Below, one piece after another: positions 12,861-23,720 of a stretch of DNA of 64,000 bases (position 1 is its first letter; the number at the start of each line of letters is the position of its first letter). The position numbers and the translations under genes are program-made. The notes beneath the pieces were generated by a model that ran no database searches, had not been told where the DNA came from, and saw nothing but the letters and a program-made list of their open reading frames with translations. The stretch covers positions 111,058,501 through 111,122,500 of the forward strand of contig CM075669.1 of assembly GCA_037962975.1 (NCBI GenBank), in the 5' to 3' direction. Origin of the DNA: Clitoria ternatea. Taxonomy: Eukaryota > Streptophyta > Magnoliopsida > Fabales > Fabaceae.

Positions 12861-14391
12861 TGGTATGTGGTAAAGGTTAATGTGCTTTTATAGCGGCAAG
12901 TTTTTCACATCGTATTGTAGTATATTAAAGTGTCATTCCACTAAGGAGTGGTGTTTCAACAGTATGATTTCATATGATTCAGGCGGGAAACAAAGTTTTG
13001 ATTCATTTAATAAAATATAATTAAAGATCGAAATATAACTTTAAACATTAAACAAGGATAATGCAAATAGTAACTTGTACAAAAATCAAATAAGAGAATT
13101 GGGACTAGATTCCATTTATCTCACCCTTCGACACACTGTATATATTCACATAAATGGTTTTTGAACTACGGCTTTTTACGTCATAATCAAAATAATTTGT
13201 ATCGATCCCTCGACTATGAAATTCATAAGAATAAACCAAGATATGTTGATTCCTCAATCATTCTGAACTTATTCCAGCATTAAGATCGATTGTTTTGACA
13301 TTCGTTCCACCAATTATTCCTAATAATCACCGTAACGAGCGTTCCCTTTAGATCCATTTTTGAAAGTCATTTCCAAATAACAAACAGAAACTCAAATCAA
13401 GAAGTTATTGATCAGATAGATTCAAGCATTAAGCATAAAAGGGAAAACAAAATACTATAGAATGAAAGTACCAATTATATAAATACAACGAGTGTACATC
13501 GGGTTCGAGTCGATTACATCCAATCCCAAGGAAAAGTACACATGGTAGCCATTACAATTAAGCTTACAAAGTAGAGAAAGGAAAAATGAAAAGAAGAAGA
13601 GAAAAGAGTCTTGATGATGTTCTCCCTATAAAGAAAATGAATTGTCTCCATTCGTCCCTTTTCAGAATGTTTCCCTCAATATTTATCTTTTCGTCAACTC
13701 GCTCAAGCGAATTAGAAATTCGCTCAAGCAAATTGCTTTCTTCACCTTGAAGCAAGCTTCTGGTCCTTGGTTTTTCCCATGCACACTCGCTTGGGAGAGT
13801 AGTTCGCTCAAGTGAATTCTCCTATGCCCTGTTTCCTCTGTTCTTTATTCGCTTGAGCCATTTAATGCTCACTCAAGTGAATTCCTCTTAATTAACTTCT
13901 AGAAGAATTTCGCTTAAGCGCAATTGATTCACTCAAGCAAATTAGTCTTATTTCCAATTCTACTTCATTTTTGCTTGACCTAATTACGCTCGCTCAAGAG
14001 AATTCATGAATTCTACTCCGTGGAAGAAATTCGCTCAGGAGGTTTTAGATTTGCTCAAGTGAATTCACCTCTGATACTTTTTAATCTTGAATTCCTTACT
14101 CATTCAAGCTAATTGAGCCTCACTCAAGCGAGTTCTTCAATGTTTGCACTTTATCATGGGCTTTATTGGGAAAATTCTCTTTAGCTCTCTTCCTTCTTTT
14201 CTTCCCCATCCTTGTTATCTACAAATACATAAAACTTGGGATGAAAAACATGTATTTACATTAAATCTTAAAACAATATCTGGGTTTCATATTTTATCAA
14301 TTACAGTGCATAAAATATCCAGATACTAAGATATTTTATCAAAATCATACCCAATTAACATCCAAAATATACATAATTTGGGCATTTATCA
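12861..14391 (-). repeat. Athila 3' LTR (complete)
   Basis: About 1531 bp. In transcript sense it starts TGATAAATGCC (14391) and ends ACCACATACCA (12861). It aligns with the right-hand copy from 33871 until that copy is cut at 34989. At 13695-14130 it carries about seven pairs of CGCTCAAGCGA-like boxes. Left of 12861 the sequence is no longer shared with the other LTR's inner flank, which fixes the boundary. Confidence 0.85.
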
Positions 14392-14430
14392 ACTCTTCCT
14401 GACTTAGAACTTTGCTTGTCCTCAAGCAAA
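14392..14430 (-). promoter_or_regulatory. Athila polypurine tract and GCTTGAGGACAAGC motif
   Basis: In transcript sense, GCTTGAGGACAAGC is followed by a purine run AGGAAGAG directly before the LTR TGATAAATG. This is the customary plus-strand priming context of Athila elements. Confidence 0.7.
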
Positions 14431-15735
14431 AGCTACAACATATTAAAGTGAACATTAAGATTTCATCTGATCACATTGATGCATAAGATAAGCAAATAAC
14501 TTCAACTATATACAAATAGCAGTTCTCGGTATCCTTTAAAATCCATTAAGCTAAATACTCAACTCTGCAAATCACGAAACAAGTGAAAGTAACCATTTGG
14601 CTGTGAAAACAAGAAATCTACTCAATATCTCACTGGTGACTTCACTGACTATGCATTAGTTAGAATTGCAAGTCATTTCATTTCAGAAGCACAATTACCT
14701 AAACAGCAAGGATCAATAGGTCTTCAAAAAGATTGTAACGTGGCTTGGCTAACAATAAAGTTCATTGTTTTTCTGTGAATTCAAAGAGCATGCTAAAAGA
14801 AAAAAAATTATGACATTTATACATATCTTTAGCTACCCTTCTTTCACAGTATTGATCTCACCAAGTTCATAATTTATTTCTCTCTTTTGTTTTTGATTTT
14901 CCAAATTCCTCTTCTAATGGTCTTACATTTTCAATTGATTTCACTAGAGGAATTTCTTCTTCTTTTCATCTTCACTCTTTTATATCGCAACCTTTTATTT
15001 TTCTTTCTTTTCCCAGTAAATCATTAAGCAGCTAATACCCTTCTTTCTATATGCACTTCATATCCTCTTTTACCTTTAGCATGTTATTAAGGTAGGAATT
15101 TGAATTTTTAATTGCTATAGGTAAAGGATTCAGAACAAAAATTTTTAAGGCCCAAAAGGGTTACAATAAAATGACATTTATATACAGGTTAGCTTTTTGG
15201 CTTTGGCTTTATCCTAAATCTATGCAAAATTTCCTCTATCATATCCCTTCTTGTCTAAGCATTTAACTTCTAATAGAAAATTATACAATAACAACCATAC
15301 AATAATCAACAAACTCCCAGTGTTTAGGATTCACTCACTTTCCCAGTTAATAGATCTGATCTTTCTTTAAATAGATCAAGGTTTAGCCAATGTTATTTTA
15401 TTTTACAGATTGAGATCCAAATTGATTTCAATTAAATTCAACCAGGATACTGGCAAAGTTCAAAATACTGTTATTTCTAATTTATGCATCCAATGATTAT
15501 ATGACATCATAGTTTACTTTATACGATAAATACTATGAATATATCAGATATATCAAAATGAAATGTCGCGCCTAAATATATATAACACTAGCGGGCAATG
15601 ATCCAAAACATATATATATATATACACCAAAACGAAATATGTATCCAACAAAGCAAAAAGTAAAATAACATGATGAAATAAATAAATAAAAAAATCTAAA
15701 GTAAAGTGCTCATAAATATAAAATAAATAAACCAC
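14431..15735 (-). other. Athila 3' untranslated region
   Basis: AT- and pyrimidine-rich sequence between the third ORF and the 3' LTR. No coding frame or motif beyond a short TA tract near 15611-15624. Confidence 0.6.
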
Positions 15736-16972
15736 TCATGGAGCCATATCCTGACGTTCCCCAGCTACAATGTCCATAACTACTCTGTCCAGCTAGGTCA
15801 TGAACTCGCGGTCCTCAGGATCATCTGCTCCTCTGTCCTACTCTGACTGTTGCTCCTCTAGTTGCTACTGCTCGACTAGCTCTGTAACCTGAGTGTCTCT
15901 CTCTGCAATAGGTGCTGTAGGTGCCTGAGGTATCGAGGCTGATGTTGAAGGGCCAGATGAAGGGCCACCCTCCTTTGACAGAATAGGATTGTACCCAGGC
16001 CAAGCGATATAGGCCACAAACTCGGTGGGGCACCGAAGAGTAGTGGTGGGAATGCCATAATAAATGCCTCTGTATAGATGGAGGATGGCTCTATGATTAA
16101 AATCCTATTACCTCTGTATATAGATCAAATGAGCTAGTAGAGTGGGATAGTGGAAGGAACTACAGGAATAGGTGGAGGAGCTGGTGGTATTGGCTGTTGA
16201 GGGGAGGATGGAAGTAGTGGTGATGGTGGCGTAGAAGGTCGAGTGAAAGATGAATTGGTGATGGAAGGGGCTCCTCCGCAGTTTAGTTCAATGAACTTAC
16301 GGTCTATGTATGGTCAAATTGGCAAAGTGAAAAAGTTCCTCAAAAATGATAGCGGTGATATCCACTTTCATATCTGGGTCCAAGATATAGTACAAGAAAT
16401 TACATCTGGGGATGGGGAGATCAGATACGTGGTTGGTGGGGATGATGTTCTCAAGCAAGAAGGCAGTCTAAACTCTAGTGAGAACCGTCATATCGTTTCA
16501 TAACAGGCATAACAGGAAAACCTCCAGGTCCTTGCTGCATGTGATAGCCTGGTTTATAGAGCTTCTCCTCTAGCTCACTAGTGAAGAAAATATGGTTTTC
16601 TACCTTAAAGTGCCATAATCATATAGATCTCCCTCAGGAAGTCTCAGAATGTCCCCGAGGTAGCTGCTCATAGAATCACAGGAGTATGAGATCCATGTCC
16701 CTCTAACATAAGTCTTCCTTTCCAAAGAACCCTCTTTGTTCCATGCATTAGCATAGAACTCTTTGACAATTTCTAGATCAAACTTTAGGTTTGGATTGGA
16801 GAGGCTTAATCAATCTCGGTCCTATAACACATCCATAAAGGCATCAAATTGGCCTCGACGAAGATGAACTCGCCTCTCAGGAATAAAGGTCCAGGTTTGT
16901 AACTTCTTAAATCTTGTGGTCCTTTCCTTGTCCCTAAAGCGTTGTCCACGCAGTGGAGATGGCTCAGAAGTT
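15736..16972 (-). pseudogene. Athila third ORF, C-terminal part (plant transposon-protein domain)
   Basis: This is the downstream part of an ORF in the env position of Athila. In the frame that continues from 19945-20053 I read the motif VKEFYANAW followed by TYVRGTWISY, the signature of the domain often annotated as 'putative plant transposon protein' in this ORF of Athila-like elements. Several stops interrupt it: two near 16803-16820, one near 16608, and others between 15750 and 16500. The C-terminal part is Pro/Ser/Gln-rich and ends at a TGA at 15736-15738. Including the first part the ORF would have been about 450 codons. Its biochemical role is unknown in the family. It is split by the solo LTR at 16973-19944. 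Confidence 0.7.
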
Positions 16973-17219
16973 TGATAAGTGCTTTATAACACAATAAATT
17001 AGATCTAGTTTGCTTAGGATTTTAATCATTATGCACTGTATTTCCTTTATTTATTGTGATTTTTGCTTTCTTTCCATTATATTCTACTTGGGTATGTTAT
17101 TTTGTAGAAATTAAGGTAATAAAGGGTCAATAACAAGAGAAAATGACCATAAAATGATAAAGAAACAAGAAGAACAAGCCCAAAGTGGAAAGAACTCTCT
17201 TTTAATGCTGAATTCCGAC

Positions 17220-18300
17220 TCAGAATGATGAACTCCGAGTAGAATGACTCAGAAATGATCAAATCCGAGTGGAATGACTCAGAATGGAGTGTTGCCAAGT
17301 GGAATACTTCACTGTTAGAGGTGAATCCGAGTGGAAGGTTCCCTATCAAAGCCATTCCGAGTGAAAAATGGCTGACCTTGAAGAAATATATCCCTGTTAG
17401 AGGTGAATCTGAGTGGAAGTTATCCGACTGCAACCATTCCGAGTGAAAAAAGGGACTGACCTTGAATAAATACTGCCCAAAGCATTTCTAAGTGAAAGAA
17501 TGCTGACTGAAGCAGGTCTGATTGGGGAACAACTGTTCCTTCTGGGCAAAATTGCCTCCGAGTGGAAAACTCCCGAGTGAGTTGATTCCGAGCAGAAGAA
17601 GCCACTGAATGAACAAATTTAATAAAGAGATCTCTAAGTGGTTTCATTCAGAAAAGATGGCATTTTGAGCAAAGAAAAGGAATCTCCGAGTGGTGTCATT
17701 CGGAGAAGCTGGCATTCTCAAGCAGAACAGGTCCTTTCCGAGTAGTTTGTTTCGGAAAAATATCTCTTCAAGCAATGAAAGATCCGACCGGGAATGAATC
17801 ACACTCGGGCAGACTCACAGTTTCACACTAAGCCCGAGTGTGATGTCTCCAAGGAAGATTACCGAGTGAGTTGGGGCAGAAAGCTATATTTCCGAGCAAA
17901 GCAAGGCTTAGACATGGAAGAACTTCTATCAGCCAGATTCCAGAGTCTTTCAATTTCAAATTTCTGAGTGAAAGGTATATCCGAGTGAGTTGATTGACGA
18001 CTGAAGGCAATTCCTAGTAAAAATCAACTCGGACTTCCGAGTGAAGGTGTCCGAGTGTATCATTTGAATGAGTTAAGGAAGGGTTATTCTCGACTGAATG
18101 ACTATCAAGCAAATCCGAGCAAAGGTTTCTCTGAGTGGTTCAATTCCAGAGACATATCCGGGTGAAACAGTGAAAGAAGACTTCCCAATCCTGAGTGAGC
18201 TACATGTGAAAGAAGAAGGTCTGAACCTATGACCGAGTGAGCCACTTTTCAGTCGGTTCCGAGTCCCTCTTCAGTCAGTTCTGAGCCACTTTTTAATCAG
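17220..18300 (+). repeat. Interspersed TCCGAGTG word repeat in solo LTR
   Basis: Roughly twenty or more copies of CCGAGTG and one-base variants (CTGAGTG, CCAAGTG, CCGAGCA) lie at irregular 20-70 bp spacing. Many are followed by GAA or AG. Some are paired with an opposite-sense CGGA a few bases later, for example near 17684 and 17734. The same word occurs in the same transcript sense in the element at 50979-57913. Confidence 0.8.
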
Positions 18301-18865
18301 TACTGAGTGAATCCCTTTTCAATCGGTTTTGAGTCACTCTTCAGTCGGTTCCGTAATCAGAGGCATTTTTTTTAGTCACTCGTCAGTTACTTTTCAGTCA
18401 GTCTTCAGTCTCCATTCAGTCACTCTTCACTCGTCCCTTCCTCACAGCAACAACACCGTCCAGTTCTCCATCCAGCAAGCCACAACACCGATCGGTTTTC
18501 TCCTAAACACCGTCCCCTCAAGTCAACACCAAGCAAAGATTTCACTCGGTCTTGTGTACAAAAGGCACCTTTTCCACTCGGATTGTTTCCCCCTATTGGT
18601 AAGATCTGACCGATCCACTAAATCCGAGTCAGAAGGAGAAAACCGACTCCATATTTCCACCGATTGCCCTTGCTGACTTGGATTTCCACTATCCAAGTGG
18701 ATCCTTGAATTATGAGGGGCGGCTGACAACATCCAGGATGTCTCTCCACCGTTCCCTATAGCTGTCACCATCCAGGCTGTCTCCAAGTTATGATTTTGGG
18801 GCGGCTGACACAAAAAATTAATAAAAAAGGCCCACTTGCCACCGATTGTTAACATCCAAGACCTC

Positions 18866-18873
18866 TATAAATA
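18866..18873 (+). promoter_or_regulatory. Solo-LTR TATA box
   Basis: TATAAATA inside the near-palindrome CCTCTATAAATAGAGG, followed by a pyrimidine-rich leader. This is the expected LTR promoter. Confidence 0.65.
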
Positions 18874-19944
18874 GAGGGGCGGTCTGAAGGAGAAAAGAAT
18901 CACTGGGATCACGGACAGCATCAGCTTCATTCCGTTCCTTTTCTTTTATTTCCTTCATTTTTCTTTCTTCGTTCCATTTTCTTTCTCGTTTTCTTTCTCT
19001 TTTCTTTTCTTTTTTTTCGTTTTCTTTCTCTGTCCCATTTTTCTTTTATTTTCTTTTTCTTTCTTTTATTTTAAGAGTTGTGAATTATAAAAGTGAGCAT
19101 TCCAATTTGTAATTGGCAGAGGAATATTGCAACAAGGAAATACAGTGGTAAATTATTCTGAGCTTTTGGAGAAACCCGTAAGTCTTTATTTTTACCATGA
19201 CTTGTATGTTTTATTTTTCCATTATTTATATGAGTTTGAATTATTTCATGAGTAACTAAATTAATTATCTTGGGATAAAGGGGGTATGATAATATTTTAT
19301 ATTAATGTTATTTTGACTTTAAATTAAATAAATTTCTATTTTCCATTTAGTTTAAAAAATGCTCAATGCTCTTAGTAATTCCTAACAAGAACCTAAGTGA
19401 TAAAACTATATACTTGCGAGTATATTAGTAAGTTTAAGTAATTAATAGAATTGAGAGATTTATTGTTACTGGAAAGTTTTTGAACTAAGCCTAAGTTTTT
19501 GAAATACTTTTTGTGACCTCGGTAAAACCGTGAAAGTAATCAAAATCTTTTGGGGAATTTTAAAAAGGGATTTTCACAAAACAATAATGGACCTTTTCTA
19601 AGGATTAAGCAGCGCTTTCCATAGGTTAGGTACATTAATAGGATTTCGAGAGGAACATATTAATTAGCTAAAGGAAAATCCACCTTAGAAAACTTGATTT
19701 GATTCTTATTTATGAAAAGTTAAAATTCATTAACATAAAATAGAGTCTTGATCCCCCGAAATCCCAAGATACTCTCAACTCTGATTTTTTAAGTGTCAAG
19801 TAAATTTTATTTTTACAAAAACCTTAAAAATCAATTGTGTGGATAATTAAATTTCAATATGCAGGTACTTTGAACACAGTCCCTGTGAAGAACGATAATC
19901 TTTTATATTACGTGACATAACCCGTGCGCTTGTGCGCCCTGTCA

Positions 19945-20053
19945 AAGTTCGTTTGCGCTTGCCTTTATCCTGCCTTTGCTTAGAAGTGGAACCTTGGCCT
20001 TGGTGTTGAGGAGAAGGACCTGTAGCTTTGGTGTGGACCATCTTGAAATACAA
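19945..20053 (-). pseudogene. Athila third ORF, N-terminal part
   Basis: Starts with Met at 20041 (an upstream in-frame Met at 20053 is less likely). It reads MVHTKATG and then a Gln/Lys/Arg-rich basic stretch ending KRKR. A short basic N-terminus of this MxRTK type is usual for this Athila ORF. Translation continues in frame into 16972 once the solo LTR and one AAGTT copy are removed, so the two segments were one gene. CAAG directly before the ATG could be a splice acceptor, as Athila third ORFs are thought to be expressed from spliced RNA; that is inference. Confidence 0.65.
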
Positions 20054-20800
20054 AAAATTGTCCCAGTACAGGTCAAAGATTTAGGAAACTCAAGACAGAA
20101 ATCTAAGTAAGCCACTACATGTAGGTTGTAAGAAGCTAATAATCAGTCATGTGGGTCGCTATCAATTGCACAGTTACCTAAACAATCACCAAGCATTCAG
20201 TCCCATTTTTCAAAGTCCAAACTCACACTAAGCATACAGCTCACCATACACATAGTTAAATGTTAATCAACATGCCAAGTGATCTTAATACTCACAGCAC
20301 CTAACAGGTCAAAGTCCATAATTCATACTAAAAAATTCAAGCTTGCATCAAGCATGACAACAACATTCTACAATTGATATCTTAATGCATTTAAGTCAAT
20401 TAGAGAACCAAGGCCACTGATCAATAATACACACACAGTTCAGTATTATACATAATTAAGGTCAACACACGCAAAACACGCATCACTGAACTTCCTATTT
20501 GCAGTCCATATAACAACTCAAAAGGAACATACTAAATCTGACAAGGTTCAAAACAGAGCATGGATATTACAATAACTATGATATTGCAAAAATAGAGCAT
20601 CACAACCCATAATCTCAAGATAACCTTCTCAAAACTAAATAGCAGAACTAAAATGCAAATTGAGCACAATGTACCTACTAAAATTAGACTAGGAATCCAT
20701 AAAAAAAAGAAAAATCTAGTACACACTAACAGTAAAAGGAAATGGGAAAGGGGAAGAGAAGAAAACCATAATGGCATGCAATGAGGAAAGGGAAATTAAA
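20054..20800 (-). other. Athila inter-ORF region
   Basis: AT-rich, no coding frame. It leads from the palindrome array towards the third ORF start in transcript sense. Confidence 0.5.
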
Positions 20801-20892
20801 GAAGAAGAAGAAGAAGAAGAAGAAGAAGAAGAAGAAGAAGAAGAAGAAGAAGAAGAAGAAGAAGAAGAAGAAGAAGAAGAAGAAGAAGAAGG
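20801..20892. repeat. (GAA)n microsatellite, about 30 units
   Basis: A pure GAA/TTC tract. It reads as poly-Ser in one minus frame, which is a by-product and not a gene. Confidence 0.95.
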
Positions 20893-21048
20893 ATACTTAC
20901 TTGAAAACAAAGAGAGGAGAAGATGAGGGTTAGGGCAAATCAACACAAATGATGGGGAATCACACGAAGAAGAGAGAAGAGGAGCTTTTAAAATTTGTAA
21001 CTGAAGAAATGAGTTGATTTTCCTTTTTAAAAACTTAAATTGTAAAGT

Positions 21049-21840
21049 TTCACTTAAGCGAGGTTAATTTGCTTAAGTGAATTAACTTAGAAAAGTCCAG
21101 AAGTCGTGATCTCGCTCAAGCGACTAGAACCGCTTAGGCGAAATTCTATCAGAAACAAATTCCCCTTTTCTTCCGCTTAAGCCTGCCCTTTCGCTTAGGT
21201 GAATTTTTAACAATAGTAATTCAAAAGATGCTCGCTTAAGCGAGCAAAACCCGCTTGGGTGAAATTTTCACAAAATCGAACTTACATTGAATTCGCTTAA
21301 GCAAGAGAATAACTGCTTACGCGAAATTACTCTCAAAGCATCTCCCTGATACTTATTCAAGTTTCGCTTGGGCGAGTCTGATTGGCTTGAGTGAATTTTT
21401 GGCAGTGTCTAAATTTGAATTAATTCACTCAAGCAAATCCCATTTCGCTTAGGTGAAAATTCAACAGAATCTTATTGTCTTTTACTTCGCTTAAGCGAAA
21501 ATAAACTCGCTTGGGCAGCTCAACATTAATGCACCCCCAAATACTTCAACTTACCTTTTGCTTGGGCCAATTAAGTTCACTTAGGTGAGATTTCAACATA
21601 ATGAATTTCTTTTAAGTCCGCTTAAGTGACATAAATTCGCTTGGGCAAATTTTGTCCAGAAGCAATTTAATGATCACTCGCTTGGGTGACTTCAATTTGG
21701 CTTAAGTGTAATTGACCTTTGGCATTTTCGCTTGAGCGAATAACTATCCGCTTGAGAGAATATAGCAGACATGCATTTATGAGCATTTAATGAGGTTTTC
21801 TGTAAAATTCGCTTGAGCGATCATAGATTCGCTTAAGCGA
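21049..21840. repeat. Array of about 13 paired palindromic boxes (TCGCTTAAGCGA type)
   Basis: About 26 copies of a 12-bp box close to the perfect palindrome TCGCTTAAGCGA occur as pairs. Within a pair the boxes are mostly 6-9 nt apart. Pairs recur about every 60-70 bp with unrelated sequence between them. Clear examples: 21112-21123 with 21130-21141, 21232-21243 with 21251-21262, and 21809-21820 with 21829-21840. Variation is mainly AAG, GAG or GGG in the centre and A/G changes in the CGs. The array lies between Athila pol and its third ORF. Confidence 0.9.
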
Positions 21841-22381
21841 ATTACCCTGAAATTTTCACTAAAGCTTGGTCAAGTCTTTGTTACACAATTAAAAATTGAC
21901 CATTTCAAAATTAATTGCCAACTTTTGATCCTCAACTCAAACACAATCAAGACTTGATTCACAAATCCAAACATGTCAAATCAAACATCATAACTTAATC
22001 TAACAATTCCTTGCATTTGACATCAATACATTAACATTTATATAATCAAATGATCAAATCTTGTTTTTGGACATTTTCACAATAAAATTGACATAAACTC
22101 ATTCTAATTACCACAAGCAAGCACGACCTTCACACTTTGTCAATTTTCTTGAATATGCATCAATTTCAACCCAAGTCTTGCTTATGTCACACAATCAACA
22201 ATCAACTCTATCATTCACACAATTAACATCAATATCATACCAATCTCCACTTTCAACTTTCCAATCAACATTTCTCATCAATACCTTATTCTTGATTTCA
22301 AATCAAAATAAGCATGCATTATATCATAAATAACATCACTAATCTAAATTTCATAGACACTAATACACAAATTAAAAAAAT
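21841..22381 (-). other. Athila post-pol spacer
   Basis: AT-rich with many CAATC/TCAAC words. No gene or structured repeat is recognised. Confidence 0.5.
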
Positions 22382-22451
22382 GCAATAAAAAGTTGGGTTG
22401 CCTCCTAGAAAGTACTTGTTTTACGTCATTAGCTCGACGCTTGTTTTGGAT
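22382..22451 (-). promoter_or_regulatory. Conserved Athila post-pol segment
   Basis: Just after the pol stop, transcript sense reads GTCGAGCTAATGACGT and later GGAGGCAACCCAAC. These two blocks are commonly found directly downstream of pol in Athila elements. Function unknown; they may mark the intron or RNA structure before the third ORF. Confidence 0.6.
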
Positions 22452-23720
22452 TCACATATCATGTAAGCGGATGAGCATTGTGAGCCTCTCTACTTCATCA
22501 ACAATGTATGGCTTCAGCCTTTGGCCATTCACAGTCCAAGTCCTCTTGGATTCTGGGTCTTGTAACTCCACTGCTCCATATGCTTTGACTTCTTTCACCA
22601 AGAAAGGTCCTGACTACTTAGATTTGAGCTTACCCAGAAAAACTTTAAGTCTTGAATTGAATAACAACACAGATTATCACAGATAAAAGCTTTTCTTAAT
22701 AATCATCTGGTCATGATAAGCTTTCATTTTTTCTTTGTAAATATTGGAAGAATCATATGCTTGCAATCTCCATTCTTCCAACTCTGAAATTTCCAACTTC
22801 CTCTTGTTTGTTAAAGCCTATGAATTAAAGTTTAGCATCTTAATCGCCCAATATGCTTTGTGCTCCAACTCCATAGGTAAATGACAACTTTTACCATAAA
22901 TCAACTAGTAAGGTGAAAATCCTATAGGAGCCTTGAATGTTGTCCTGTATGCCCATAATGCATCATCTAGCTTTATTGACCAGTCTTTTTTTCTTTGTGA
23001 TACAGTTTTTTCAAGAATCTTCTTGATTTCCCTGTTTAAAACTTCAACTTGCTCGTTATCTTATGGATGATATGGAGAGGTAACTTTATGCCTAACTCCA
23101 TAATATTCAAGGCACTTTTGAAGTTGATTATTACAAAATGAGAACCACCATCGCTTATCAGAACTCTTGGAGTGTCAAACCTGTAAAATATATTTCTTTT
23201 CAAAAATTTGATAACAGTTTTAGCATCAGAGTTAGTATAAGAAACAACTTGTACCCATTTAGTAACATAATCTATTGCAACCAAAATGTATTCATTTGAA
23301 AAGGATACAAGGAAGAGGCTAACAAAATCTATGCCCCAGCAATCAAATGCTTCAACTTCAAAGATTATTGTTAATGGCATTTCATTCCTTTTTGAGATGC
23401 TTCCAGATCTCTGACAGCTATCACATTGTTGCATAAAAGTATTAGCATCTTTAAACAAAGATGGCCAATAGAATTCGGATTGGAGAACTTTGGCGGTTGT
23501 TCTTTCTCCATTGAAATGACCACCATAAGTAGAACTATGGCAATGCCACAGAATGCTTCTAGCCTCTTGTAAAGACACACATCTACGTAAAACATTATCA
23601 GCACCAATTTTGAATAGGTAGGGGTCATCCCAAATAAATTGTCTAGTATCTCTCAAAACTTTTTTCTCTGTTGCCTGGAGTAATCATCAGGAATAACTCT
23701 GACAGCTTTAAAATTAGCCA
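22452..23720 (-). pseudogene. Athila integrase domain (dead)
   Basis: The integrase part of pol inserts the cDNA into chromosomes. The HHCC zinc finger is visible: His-Cys-His at about 23550, GGHF, then CDSCQRSG near 23410. Catalytic Asp residues lie in WGIDF (about 23325) and ISDGGSHF (about 23155). A frameshift after the second Asp (about 23095) moves the rest to another frame, where WAYRTTFKAP (about 22965) and the C-terminal KSKWSGPF-like and NGQRLKPY-like motifs (about 22600-22500) can still be read. There is a stop within the GFSPY region near 22905. The final stop is TGA at 22452-22454. Confidence 0.8.

Larger units (their letters stand above)
16968..19949 (+). mobile_element. Athila-type solo LTR with target duplication AAGTT
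   Basis: The LTR spans 16973-19944 (2972 bp), starting TGATAAGTGC and ending CCCTGTCA. It is flanked by AAGTT at 16968-16972 and 19945-19949. The end, with GTCCCTGTGAAGAACG and a GTGCGCTTGTGCGC stretch, resembles Athila LTR ends. Removing it with one duplication copy rejoins the host Athila ORF in frame, which confirms the boundaries. At 17200-18300 it holds many copies of the word TCCGAGTG. At 18230-18440 there is a TTCAGTC-rich stretch, and at 18960-19070 a pyrimidine-rich leader. Confidence 0.85.

Noticed and set aside
12861..12865. TGGTA as the Athila target duplication
   Set aside because: TGGTA precedes TGTGG in both LTR copies, including the inner side of the 5' LTR, so it is part of the LTR end and not a target duplication.
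20716..20946. Minus-strand poly-Ser frame
   Set aside because: Product of the GAA microsatellite.
21049..21840. CRISPR-like array
   Set aside because: Boxes are short palindromes in pairs with irregular spacers in a plant retroelement. No cas genes and no 25-40 nt identical repeats.
22393..22686. Plus-strand 97-codon open frame
   Set aside because: Antisense of the Athila integrase C-terminus, which has recognisable motifs on the minus strand.
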